Origin: JBJSXJ01 sp044235425
GTDB lineage: Bacteria; Planctomycetota; Planctomycetia; Pirellulales; Pirellulaceae
DNA: 64,000 nucleotides
Direction of reading: 5' to 3'
NCBI GenBank assembly: GCA_044235425.1
Contig: JBIIHW010000004.1
Location: 171,185-235,184 of the forward strand
In this document: positions 27,355-36,522 of the stretch, one piece after another
Layout of the letters: every line of letters begins with the position of its first letter
How positions within the stretch are numbered: the first letter of the stretch is position 1
Made by a program: the position numbers and the translations under genes
Notes under the pieces: generated by a model
Told to the model about the DNA's origin: nothing
Database searches by the model: none
What the model saw: only the letters and a program-made list of their open reading frames with translations

Positions 27355-28716
27355 ATGTCGACAGAGCGACGAACCGGTGGGCGGCATTATTGCGATGGTT
27401 GGACTCGACGCGACGCGCTGCGTCTGGGGGCGATCAGCCTGTTCGGTAGCGGCTTGAACATGGCCGGCCTCCTGGCGGCTCAAGCCGCTCCCAACGAGCC
27501 AAACTCCGCGGTGCTTCAGGATACTGGCTTGTCGATCATTTATCTGTTTTTGAAGGGCGGCTTGAGTACGATCGATACGCTGGATATGAAGCCGCATGCG
27601 CCGAGTGAGATTCGGGGTGAGTTTCAGTCGATTGCGACGAATGTGGCGGGGATCGAAGTGTGCGAGCATCTGCCACAGTTGGCGCGGCAGGCCGACAAGT
27701 ATTCGCTCATCCGCTCCTTCGGACATCGTAATTCCGATCACGGACCGGCCGACCACTACATGCTCACCGGCTATCATCCGCAAGCGGGTTTCAACACGAA
27801 TTTAAGTCCCAACAATCAGCGTCCGGCTTTCGGTTCGGTGGTGTCGCACACGCTCGGGCCACGCGGTACGGTGCCACCGTACGTCAGTCTGCCGCAGTTA
27901 CACGCCAGCAGCGGTCCGGCCTATTTGGGGCCGACGAGTGCCGCTCTGGGCATTCTGGCCGATCCCAATTCGCCCGACTTCGCCGTGCCCGATATTGTGC
28001 CTCCGCTGGCCTTGGCGAGCCAGCGTTTGGAACGTCGCCGCAGTTTGCTCAGAGCGGTGGATCAATTGCAACAGGCAGAAGAGTTGGCGGCGAATAAGTC
28101 GGCGAAGGCGGTGAGTGTGTTTCGGCAGAAAGCGTTCGACTTGATGACCTCATCGGAGGCGAAGCGGGCGTTCGACATTCATGCCGAGTCGTCGGAGCAG
28201 CGAGATCGTTATGGCCGAACGACACTGGGGCAATCCTGTTTGATGGCGCGGCGGTTGGTGGAAGCGGGTGTGCGCTTTGTCACCATTGATCACAGCAACT
28301 GGGATACGCACGACAATAATTTCGTGGTGCTGAAAAACGAACTGCTGCCGGCGCTGGATCAAGGGTTGTCGGCGCTGTTCAGCGATCTGGCGCAGCGCGG
28401 GCTGCTCACCAAGACACTGGTGCTGGTGACGGGTGAGTTCGGGCGCACTCCGCGCATCAATAAGAATGCGGGCCGAGATCACTGGGGACCCTCGTTCACC
28501 GTGCTGCTGGGTGGTGGTGGTGTGCAGGGGGGGCGAGTGGTAGGGGCGAGTGACGAGCGGGCAGAAAAGCCTGCTGATAAACCGCACGGTCCGGAAAATC
28601 TGGCTGCTACTCTCTATCACCTGTTGGGGCTTAACGCGAATCACGAGTTCCACACGGCTGAAGGGCGTCCCGTGAAGTTGGTTCAGGATGGTCGGGTGAT
28701 TCGGGAGCTGCTGTGA
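27355..28716 (+). CDS. DUF1501 family protein, Tat-exported
   Basis: 453 residues beginning 10 bases after the DUF1549/1553 gene. The N-terminus carries a twin-arginine-type signal (TRRDALRLGAISLFGSG). DUF1501 is recognised by LFLKGGLSTIDTLDMKP, RSFGHRNSDHGPADHYML, a sulfatase-like fold, and VTGEFGRTPRINKNAGRDHW. Family members resemble alkaline phosphatase/sulfatase-fold enzymes and are nearly always paired with DUF1549/1553 proteins; the reaction is unknown. The stop overlaps the start of the PPC gene in an ATGA, so the three genes are translationally linked. Confidence 0.92.
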   Translation: MSTERRTGGRHYCDGWTRRDALRLGAISLFGSGLNMAGLLAAQAAPNEPNSAVLQDTGLSIIYLFLKGGLSTIDTLDMKPHAPSEIRGEFQSIATNVAGIEVCEHLPQLARQADKYSLIRSFGHRNSDHGPADHYMLTGYHPQAGFNTNLSPNNQRPAFGSVVSHTLGPRGTVPPYVSLPQLHASSGPAYLGPTSAALGILADPNSPDFAVPDIVPPLALASQRLERRRSLLRAVDQLQQAEELAANKSAKAVSVFRQKAFDLMTSSEAKRAFDIHAESSEQRDRYGRTTLGQSCLMARRLVEAGVRFVTIDHSNWDTHDNNFVVLKNELLPALDQGLSALFSDLAQRGLLTKTLVLVTGEFGRTPRINKNAGRDHWGPSFTVLLGGGGVQGGRVVGASDERAEKPADKPHGPENLAATLYHLLGLNANHEFHTAEGRPVKLVQDGRVIRELL

Positions 28717-31172
28717 TGAACGTTTCCCGGGTCGCTGTCGTTGTCTTCTGGCTCAGGTTCGTGCTGGGGACTGTGCTCTTGCTGGGGACTGGGCTCTTGC
28801 TGGGGACTGGGCTCTTGCTGGGGACTGGGCTCTTGCTGGGGACTCCGGTTTGGGCGGAGCCGCCCTCTACGTCTTACATCTTTCCGGCGGGTGCGCAGCG
28901 AGGCACTGCGGTGACGGTGCGAGTGGGGGGGCACTATCTGCACGAGCGAGCGTCGTGGGAGATGTTGGCGCCGGGTGTCCAGGCGACGCCGGAGCTGACT
29001 CGCACCACGAGAGTCTGGTTTGAAGGCCCTGTGATTCGGCAGCCTGCCAGTCAGCGATCGGAGGATTATCCACAGGATTATCAGGCGACGATTCAGATTG
29101 CCGCCACGGCGCCGGTGGGCGACGCTTGGTGGCGCGCCTGGAATGCGCAAGGAGTAACGGCGGCTAAACGCTTTGTGATTGGGGATTTGCCGGAGGTGCT
29201 GGAAGAGGAAGTTGATGGTGAGGCGCTGCCGGTGCAGGTCCCTTGGCCGGTGACGATCAATGGCCGAATTTTCCCGCGAGAAGATGTCGATTTGTGGAAC
29301 GTCAAGCTGGCCAGCGGCCAGCGGATCACGGTGTCTGTCGCGGCGGCGTCACTCGGTTCACCGCTGGAAGCTCGCATTGAATTGCAAGATGCGACGGGTC
29401 GGCGGTTGGCGGAAGCGACGGGAGTGGGAGGAGCTGATCCTCTGCTGCACTTCACGGCGCCGGCGGCGGGGGAATATCGAGTGGCGATTCATGATGTGCG
29501 TTATGAAGGCCTACAGCCGTTTGTCTATCGACTCACCATTACCGATCGGCCGTGGGTTCAGCATTACTATCCGCTGGGTGGGCGACGTGGCGGTGAAGCT
29601 GAACTTCAGGTGCACGGGTGGAACTTACCAGGACCCACGTGGAAAGTTGGTTTAGCTGCGGCTGGTCCGGCTTCGGCGCTGGAGACGCGCTGGCTGGCAC
29701 CGGTGGGCGCGAGTAATTCCATTGTGCTGGCGGTGGCGGACGATCCTGAGTTTTTGGAGAGTGAGCCGAATGAGGGTGAAGGGCAGGGGCAGTTGTTGTC
29801 TTGTCCAGGGGTTGCGAATGGTCGGATTGATCGTCCGGGAGATCGTGACAGCTGGTTCTTCGACGGCCAGAAGGATCAGGAGCTGCTGTGTGAAGTGCAA
29901 GCGCAGCGCTGGGGGTCACCGCTGGATGCGGTGCTCATCGTGCAGACGGCAGCGGGGCAAGAGATTGCTCGCGGCGACGACGGTCCGGGTGGCAGTCCAG
30001 ACCCACAGCTGAAAGTGAAGCTTCCAGCTGCGGGGCGTTATCGGATTACGGTGAGCGAGCGATTTGGATCACGAGGCGGATCTGCGTTTGCTTATCGCCT
30101 GCGCGTTACGGAAGCGGTGCCTGGCTGGCGACTGGAGCTGGCCGCAGACGCCTTGTCGGTGGATCGTGGTGGACAGCAGAAGCTGGCGGTGCAGGTGCTG
30201 CGGGACGGTGGATTTGCGGCGCCCGTGACGCTTACTTTGGCCGATCTGCCCGTGGGAGTTACGGCGGCGGAGGTTGTCGTGCCTGCCAATCAGAACCGTG
30301 GCGAGCTGGTCGTGCAGGCGACTCCCGCCGCTCGCATTGGCCTGAGCAAGGTGCGTGTCGTGGGGCGCGGCGAGGTGAATGGGGGCGCGCGCGAAGTTCT
30401 GGCAACGGTCGCTCGACGGCCGGCCGAACGTCCGGGGGAGCGAGTGGTTGAGCGATCGGTGGCGGCAGCTCCGGTGGAGCAGCTGGCGCTGGCCGTCACC
30501 TTGCCCACTCCGTTTAAATTTCAAGGTAGTTATGAGCTGTCCTATATTCCCTGCGGAGCGGTCTCCAGGAAGCGCTATGCCGTTGAACGCAACGGCTATC
30601 AAGGTCCACTCGAAGTCCGCCTGGCAGATCGTCAGAATCGACATCTGCAAGGTGTGACGGGCCCGACGCTGATTGTGCCGGCGGGCGTGGACGAATTTGT
30701 TTATCCGATTACGTTGCCGCCGTGGATGGAACTGGGGCGGACCAGTCGTGTGGTCTTGATGGCCACCGGGGAGATCGACGATGGCACGGGTGGGCGACAC
30801 AAGGTTTGTTTTACCAGTGGTGAGCAGAACAATCAGATGGTGAATTTGGTTTCACCTTCGCCGCTAAAAATCACGCTCGATCGAGCGACGATGGCGGCGG
30901 AAGCCGGCCAGCAGCGCCCCGTGACGGTACAGCTTCGTCGCGACCCGTCCATTCAGACTCCGGTGAAGCTGGAAGTCATCGTGCCAGCTCACATTCGCGA
31001 TGTGCGAGGTAGAGCGGTCGAGGCGGCGGCGGGCTCCGACCAAGCGGTCGTTCGTCTGGAATTTGGAGCTCATCCAGGACCACTCAACATGCCGCTCACG
31101 ATTCGCGCGACGACGCTCCGCGGCGCCGATCCGCTGGTGGCCGAGGCGACGCTGGAGTTAGTCGCGCCGTAG
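28713..31172 (+). CDS. Exported PPC-domain (pre-peptidase C-terminal-like) protein
   Basis: 819 residues, starting in the ATGA overlap with the DUF1501 gene. The signal peptide core is itself a tandem repeat (LLLGTG units from an 18-bp array, 28773-28844). The mature part has several beta-sandwich units, among them PPC-type domains: VPWPVTINGRIFPREDVDLW onward, and GVANGRIDRPGDRDSWFFDG. No catalytic motif was seen. Third gene of the DUF1549/1553 - DUF1501 trio, probably an outer-surface or periplasmic accessory of that complex. Confidence 0.87.
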   Translation: MMNVSRVAVVVFWLRFVLGTVLLLGTGLLLGTGLLLGTGLLLGTPVWAEPPSTSYIFPAGAQRGTAVTVRVGGHYLHERASWEMLAPGVQATPELTRTTRVWFEGPVIRQPASQRSEDYPQDYQATIQIAATAPVGDAWWRAWNAQGVTAAKRFVIGDLPEVLEEEVDGEALPVQVPWPVTINGRIFPREDVDLWNVKLASGQRITVSVAAASLGSPLEARIELQDATGRRLAEATGVGGADPLLHFTAPAAGEYRVAIHDVRYEGLQPFVYRLTITDRPWVQHYYPLGGRRGGEAELQVHGWNLPGPTWKVGLAAAGPASALETRWLAPVGASNSIVLAVADDPEFLESEPNEGEGQGQLLSCPGVANGRIDRPGDRDSWFFDGQKDQELLCEVQAQRWGSPLDAVLIVQTAAGQEIARGDDGPGGSPDPQLKVKLPAAGRYRITVSERFGSRGGSAFAYRLRVTEAVPGWRLELAADALSVDRGGQQKLAVQVLRDGGFAAPVTLTLADLPVGVTAAEVVVPANQNRGELVVQATPAARIGLSKVRVVGRGEVNGGAREVLATVARRPAERPGERVVERSVAAAPVEQLALAVTLPTPFKFQGSYELSYIPCGAVSRKRYAVERNGYQGPLEVRLADRQNRHLQGVTGPTLIVPAGVDEFVYPITLPPWMELGRTSRVVLMATGEIDDGTGGRHKVCFTSGEQNNQMVNLVSPSPLKITLDRATMAAEAGQQRPVTVQLRRDPSIQTPVKLEVIVPAHIRDVRGRAVEAAAGSDQAVVRLEFGAHPGPLNMPLTIRATTLRGADPLVAEATLELVAP
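28773..28844. repeat. 18-bp in-frame tandem array inside a signal peptide
   Basis: Four copies of GGGCTCTTGCTGGGGACT (the first with one change) preceded by a partial copy. They encode Gly-Leu-Leu-Leu-Gly-Thr repeats that form the hydrophobic core of the signal peptide. Confidence 0.95.
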
Positions 31173-31260
31173 TTGACCGCACGTGGTTTGCTGCGCGGCC
31201 CTGGGGGAGAGATTCATCGACCAGTCTTCCTGAATGGCGAGGCCGTGGCACTTGCTAGCT

Positions 31261-31340
31261 AGGCGCTTCAAGACCCAGGCGCTTCAAGACCCAGGCGCTT
31301 CAAGACCCAGGCGCTTCAAGACCCAGGCGCTTCAAGACCC
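31261..31340. repeat. Intergenic tandem array, 16-bp unit
   Basis: Five identical copies of AGGCGCTTCAAGACCC between the PPC gene and the 3' end of selD. It is perfect in sequence, so it is either young or maintained. The 272-base interval holds no other feature I can support. Confidence 0.96.
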
Positions 31341-31444
31341 GGGAGCCTGGGCTGTGCCATGGATAGTCGCATGGCGACAGCCGCGCCTGTTCGGTCTTCG
31401 GGGTAGCGCCTCATGAAAATCTCGCACGGTAGCGGAGATCGTGA

Positions 31445-32497
31445 TCAGACGTGGTGCTCGACATAGATTCCCAGCTGGGGTGTGCGCGTGAATTCACCGA
31501 TCACGGCGGCGCACCAGGTACCGGCTGCCTGCAATCGCTGCACGAGTGCTGGGGCGTCTGCCGGGGCGACGGCAATGAGCAGGCCTCCCGAGGTTTGTGG
31601 GTCGGCCAAGACTCGTTTTTCGTTGTCACCGAGGGACGATGGCCAGTGTACCCAATCGGCGACCGCCTCCAGATTACGAGCGGCGCCGCCGGGGTAGACT
31701 CCTTGCTGGACGAGTGGCCAGACGTCGTCCAGGACTGGCACGTGGTGGAAGTTGAGTTTCGCGGAGATGCCGCTGCCGGCCACCATTTCTCGCAAGTGTC
31801 CGAGCAAGCCGAATCCGGTGACGTCCGTGAGGGAGTGGACGGCGAGTTCCGGCAGGCATTCCGCTGCTGCTCGATTGAGCGTCTTCATGATGGCGATGAC
31901 ACGCTGTGCGGCCTCGTCGCTGACCACACCGCGTTTGATTCCGGTGGTGAGGATGCCGGCGCCGAGTGGTTTGGTGAGTACCAGGAGATCACCTTCTTGA
32001 GCGGCGGCATTGGTGAGGATGCGACGCTGATCCACGATGCCGGTGACGGCCAGTCCATACTTGGGTTCAGGATCGTCGATTGAATGTCCGCCGATGATAT
32101 CAATGCCGGCTTCGCGAGCTTTATCGCTGCCACCAGCGAGGATTTGCCCGAGGATCTCGAGGGGCAGAGTTTTAGTGGGAAAGCCGACGATGCTGAGTGC
32201 GAACAGGGGTCGACCGCCCATGGCATAGACATCGCTGATGGCGTTGGCCGCTGCGATCTGTCCGAAATCGTAGGGGTCGTTCACGACGGGGGTGAAAAAA
32301 TCGAGCGTCTGTACGAGGGCTCGTTCCGCATCGATACGGTAGGCGCAGGCATCGTCGGAAGTAGCGACTCCGACCAGCACATCGGGATTGGTGACGGGGG
32401 GTAATCGACCAAGGATTTGGGCGAGGTCCTTGGGGCCGATTTTGCAGGCACAACCGCCTCCCTTGGTGTATTGAGTCAGTGCGACGGGTGCGGTCAT
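31445..32497 (-). CDS. selD: Selenide, water dikinase (cysteine form)
   Basis: 350 residues, the normal length. SelD makes selenophosphate from selenide and ATP for selenocysteine or 2-selenouridine synthesis. The N-terminal active-site segment TKGGGCACKIGP carries Cys16 where some homologues use selenocysteine, and Lys19 is kept. Other family segments are FTPVVNDPYDFGQIAAANAI, GGHSIDDPEPKYGLAVTG, LTDVTGFGLLGHL and LADPQTSGGLLIAV. No selA, selB, selU or tRNA-Sec gene was seen in the window, so the partner pathway lies elsewhere. It is divergent from the pabA/trpG-type gene with 161 bases between them. Confidence 0.96.
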   Translation of the reverse strand: MTAPVALTQYTKGGGCACKIGPKDLAQILGRLPPVTNPDVLVGVATSDDACAYRIDAERALVQTLDFFTPVVNDPYDFGQIAAANAISDVYAMGGRPLFALSIVGFPTKTLPLEILGQILAGGSDKAREAGIDIIGGHSIDDPEPKYGLAVTGIVDQRRILTNAAAQEGDLLVLTKPLGAGILTTGIKRGVVSDEAAQRVIAIMKTLNRAAAECLPELAVHSLTDVTGFGLLGHLREMVAGSGISAKLNFHHVPVLDDVWPLVQQGVYPGGAARNLEAVADWVHWPSSLGDNEKRVLADPQTSGGLLIAVAPADAPALVQRLQAAGTWCAAVIGEFTRTPQLGIYVEHHV

Positions 32498-32658
32498 GGT
32501 GGAGGGTGATCCTAGAGGAGCATGGATGTGGCGGAGGGTGATCGTCGTGCTGCCAGGCGAGACTGATTGTAGTCATAGCCAGCGTGCAGGCAATCATGAG
32601 CGACGGAGGTGCCGCCATACCCTTGGAGTCGTCGGCAATTCGAGGCTAAACTACGGCC

Positions 32659-33285
<627 letters not shown>

Positions 33286-33293
33286 GTGCCACG

Positions 33294-34685
33294 ATGCTAA
33301 CGGTCGAAGCAGCTTTGGAACTGGTCCTGCGAGAGACACCCACACCGCGCTGCATCCAGGTGCCGCTCGAAACCGCCCTCGGCTTGACACTGGCCGCGCC
33401 CATCACCAGCGATCTCGATTCGCCGCCACATGACAAAAGCTTGGTGGACGGCTATGCCGCTCGGTGGAGCGATATTGTCGCTGGTCAGTCGCTGGTGGTT
33501 CTCGAAGAGGTGTTAGCGGGCGCGGTTCCTCGGCGATCGATCAGCCCTGGCACCGCCACTCGACTGATGACAGGCGCTCCGATTCCCATGGGGGCCGATG
33601 TTGTCGTCATGATCGAGCAGGCGGAGCTTGAGCAGAGTGGGCTTCAGCAGAGTGGGCTTGAGCAGAGTGGGCTTGAGCAGAGGGGGCTTGAGCAGAGGGG
33701 GCTTGAGCAGAGGGGCGCTGTTCACGTAGACCGGGTGCGACTGCGGCCACCACGCGGCCAGGTGGGCATGAACATCATGCGACGTGGTCAATCGATGACC
33801 GCGGGCAGCTTGGTACTGCCAGCTGGGAAGAAGATTCGACCCGTGGAGATTGGGTTGCTGGCGGAGGTTGGTTGTGCCCATGTGCCGGTCCATGCGCCGC
33901 CGAGCGTCGCGATTTTGTCCACGGGAAACGAACTGGTCTCGGTCTTGGAGTGTCCCGGTCCGGGCCAAATTCGCAACAGCAACGGACCACTTCTACAGGC
34001 TGCTGTCGCGCAACTGGGGGCGACGCCGCGGAATCTGGGGGTAGCAGTCGATACGGCGGAATCGCTTGCCGCGGCCATGCGCGAGGGCTTGGCGGCCGAT
34101 GTGCTGATTCTGTCCGGCGGCGTTTCGGCAGGAGTGGCAGATCTGGTGCCGTCACTGCTGCAGCAACTAGGCGTGCAGCAGATCTTTCACAAGATTCAGT
34201 TGCGTCCGGGTAAACCGCTCTGGTTTGGCGTTCTGCCCCGCTCCCCACGAAACACTCTGGTTTTCGGATTGCCTGGAAATCCGGTAAGCAGCCTGGTCTG
34301 TTTTGAGTTATTTGTGCGACCGGCGTTGGAGCGATTACTGGGCCAAACGGCCAGGCGATCGTCTCCATCAGAGGCCTATTTGGCTCGACCCTTTCATCAT
34401 CGTGGCGATCGTCCCACGTACTATCCCGCACGCTGGGCGACGGCTCAAGAATCGTTTGGGCCAGAATCGTTTGGGCCAGAATCGTTTGGGCCAGAATCGG
34501 GAGTTGGTGGCGGTGCAGATCAGCGCGCGTTGGCTCGGTCGGCTCGACCTACGATTGAACTGCTGAACTGGCAGGGTTCCGCGGATCTACGCACGTTAGC
34601 GGAAGCGACCGGCTTGGCCTGTTTTCCGGCCGGGGAACGCGCGTATGCCAGTGGCGATGTGGTCGCGTGGCGAGAGTTGAGCTAG
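33294..34685 (+). CDS. moeA: Molybdopterin molybdenumtransferase with repeat insertions
   Basis: 463 residues from the ATG at 33294 (the frame is open upstream but overlaps the amidotransferase gene). MoeA inserts molybdate into adenylylated molybdopterin. Motifs: SPPHDKSLVDGYAARWSD, PIPMGADVVVMIEQ, SVAILSTGNELV, GQIRNSNGPLL, ILSGGVSAGVADL, RPGKPLWFGVL and VFGLPGNPVSSLVCFELFVR. It is longer than the usual ~400 residues because of two in-frame 15-bp arrays: LEQSG/LEQRG repeats right after VVVMIEQ (33626-33715) and ESFGP repeats in domain IV (34449-34493). Whether the first insertion disturbs domain II is unclear. Second gene after the amidotransferase. Confidence 0.93.
   Translation: MLTVEAALELVLRETPTPRCIQVPLETALGLTLAAPITSDLDSPPHDKSLVDGYAARWSDIVAGQSLVVLEEVLAGAVPRRSISPGTATRLMTGAPIPMGADVVVMIEQAELEQSGLQQSGLEQSGLEQRGLEQRGLEQRGAVHVDRVRLRPPRGQVGMNIMRRGQSMTAGSLVLPAGKKIRPVEIGLLAEVGCAHVPVHAPPSVAILSTGNELVSVLECPGPGQIRNSNGPLLQAAVAQLGATPRNLGVAVDTAESLAAAMREGLAADVLILSGGVSAGVADLVPSLLQQLGVQQIFHKIQLRPGKPLWFGVLPRSPRNTLVFGLPGNPVSSLVCFELFVRPALERLLGQTARRSSPSEAYLARPFHHRGDRPTYYPARWATAQESFGPESFGPESFGPESGVGGGADQRALARSARPTIELLNWQGSADLRTLAEATGLACFPAGERAYASGDVVAWRELS
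33626..33715. repeat. 15-bp in-frame tandem array in moeA (LEQSG/LEQRG)
   Basis: Six copies of GCTTGAGCAGAGTGG, the last three carrying a T-to-G change that turns Ser into Arg and one of the first three with a G-to-C change. The order of variants shows stepwise duplication. Confidence 0.95.
34449..34493. repeat. 15-bp in-frame tandem array in moeA (ESFGP)
   Basis: Three identical copies of GAATCGTTTGGGCCA plus a partial fourth, in a second place in moeA. Confidence 0.95.
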
Positions 34686-34755
34686 CGGACGACGAGCCAC
34701 GAATCTGGGCTGAACCATCCTACGACGGGCCGCAGATGACGCATGGCGACGAGTC

Positions 34756-35439
34756 CTAGTCGAGGACGCTTGGATCACTGGCCTGACGCAGGTACTCGGC
34801 CACTCGAGCTTGTAAATCGAGTAGATACTGCCACTGGCCGGCATCTAAGACGCAGCGTTCGCCTTTCGGATCTACTTGACCACCACGCACCAGTTCGCGT
34901 AGGCGGATGTGGACGTATTCCAGTAGTTCAGAAAGCTGAGCGGCTTGGACGGGTGAGAGTCGATTGGGCAGATCGGGCGGTTCCGCTTCAAAGAGTCGAG
35001 CTTGCAGGTTGTCGACGTTTTTCGGCAAGTCGAGTTCATGTTCTGGGGCTCCGACTCGAACTCGAGCTCTCCCGGAGACATCGCTGCTCGAAGCCTTCTC
35101 ATTTCCACGCAGGCTACGGATTTTCGAAAGTCGTCCGGAGATTTCGTCGCGGGAGCCGAAGAGGAGCACCGAGCGACCGACGGCGATTTGGTCGCCATAG
35201 CGGAGGATCCGCAGTTTGATATCTTCGCCGTTAACCTTCGTGCCATTGGTGCTCTCTAAATCAGTAAGCACCAGCCGCTCGTGGTCCTCCTGGATTTTGA
35301 GGTGGAAACGGCTCACACGCTCATCGTTGAGCTGTACGCTGTTGCCTTCCTCGCGTCCGACGGTGATCGGCGTGGTCAAATCGTTGAATACACGGCCACG
35401 ATCTGAGCCGTCGATCACTCGCAGTGTGATACGCGTCAT
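34756..35439 (-). CDS. FHA-domain protein
   Basis: 227 residues from the ATG at 35439, placed so that the FHA domain begins at once (MTRITLRVIDGSDRGRVF); an upstream extension has no domain. FHA core: TVGREEGNSVQLNDERVSRF and DLESTNGTKVNGE. It should bind phosphothreonine. The C-terminal half (about 110-227) is helical with no recognised domain. It lies convergent to moeA and upstream in direction of nothing on the same strand except, after 126 bases, the radical SAM gene, so it probably has its own promoter downstream of that gene's end. Confidence 0.88.
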   Translation of the reverse strand: MTRITLRVIDGSDRGRVFNDLTTPITVGREEGNSVQLNDERVSRFHLKIQEDHERLVLTDLESTNGTKVNGEDIKLRILRYGDQIAVGRSVLLFGSRDEISGRLSKIRSLRGNEKASSSDVSGRARVRVGAPEHELDLPKNVDNLQARLFEAEPPDLPNRLSPVQAAQLSELLEYVHIRLRELVRGGQVDPKGERCVLDAGQWQYLLDLQARVAEYLRQASDPSVLD

Positions 35440-35565
35440 CGCACTGATCCAGAGGAAAAAATAAAACGAACTGACTGTTTTATAACACTCACCGACCGTA
35501 CACGGCTTCGGCCGACGATCGCTACCCAACTTGTCTTATAGCATCGATAAAAGCTGTAGGCAAAG

Positions 35566-36522
35566 TCAAGCTTTACATTTGCAAAGAATTGCGCCTTCAA
35601 GTTGCTGTGTCTTGTTCATACGTTGCAAACGACTTAATCGTTCATCACGGCACTCTACGCAGGCGGTTAGTTGTTGAGCATCCCACAGGTCGACCATTAG
35701 ACGTCCCTGGCGAGCCGCCAATCCACGCTCCAGAACCTCTTCCAGGGAAGCGAGTGTTGGTGGCTTAAAGAGGCCATGTTCCTGCTGAATTCGCAGGATT
35801 CCCGCCGCTGCGCGTGTCGGGATCACGGCCACCACTCGCACGCCCGCCTCCCAGGCAAAACGCACCGATTGTAACGCCCATTCCACCCCTTCACGCTCAT
35901 CCAGCAGCGGTGGTTTAAGCAAGACGAAGGCGCGCAGTTCGATCCCCCAGCCGCGTAATCGAGTCGCTGCGGAAAAAAAATCGGCCGTCGTCATCCGCTT
36001 ATTCAGCACCGCTAAGGCTTCGGGATGTACCGTTTCCAGTCCCAGGGCGATTTCCAATTGGCAGTCGGCCGGGAGCAACTGAGCAAAACGTTGACAGGCA
36101 TCTCCGCACAGACGGGGGTGGTTTTCCACGATCACCGTGCGAAAGCCAGATACCAGTCGTGCGATGGCGGCATGATCTGCGGGGGGAATCGCCTGCGGAT
36201 CAAAGAAGTTGCCACTGTTGTAGAGCTTGATATGTCGAGCGGACGGTAAACGTTCAAGTGCCCACTCAATCTGCGCGGGAATGGCCCCCACTGCCACTCG
36301 CTGGTCAGTGGTATGGCGCCAGAGGTCACACATCAGACAGCGAAAGGGGCATTCGCGGTTCGTCAAGAAAATCGTCGCGACCGACTCGACCATGCCGTCG
36401 GGACCACATTCCTGTTCCACAAAAAAAGCATACGGACGCGTCGGCTCAACAGGCTCCTTAGCCGATCGAGCGGCGAGGATATCGGCGGTCTTGATTTCAT
36501 GCCACGCTCGAGCCGGACCCAT
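35566..36522 (-). CDS. Radical SAM protein (elongator-like fold)
   Basis: 318 residues. The [4Fe-4S] site is CPFRCLMC (Cys58, Cys62, Cys65), followed by DLW. Further conserved-looking parts are IKLYNSGNFFDP, RTVIVENHPRLCG, ELRAFVLLKPPLL and a C-terminal cysteine set (TACVECRDE and AILCKCKA) that may bind a second cluster. The region after the SAM site resembles Elp3/TIGR01210-type radical SAM proteins. Its ATG abuts the TAA of the upstream asparagine-synthase-like gene with no base between them, so the two are almost certainly made together. Substrate unknown. Confidence 0.88.
   Translation of the reverse strand: MGPARAWHEIKTADILAARSAKEPVEPTRPYAFFVEQECGPDGMVESVATIFLTNRECPFRCLMCDLWRHTTDQRVAVGAIPAQIEWALERLPSARHIKLYNSGNFFDPQAIPPADHAAIARLVSGFRTVIVENHPRLCGDACQRFAQLLPADCQLEIALGLETVHPEALAVLNKRMTTADFFSAATRLRGWGIELRAFVLLKPPLLDEREGVEWALQSVRFAWEAGVRVVAVIPTRAAAGILRIQQEHGLFKPPTLASLEEVLERGLAARQGRLMVDLWDAQQLTACVECRDERLSRLQRMNKTQQLEGAILCKCKA

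Noticed and set aside
33626..33715. Possible CRISPR array
   Set aside because: Direct repeats are contiguous without spacers and lie in frame inside moeA; likewise the other tandem arrays.
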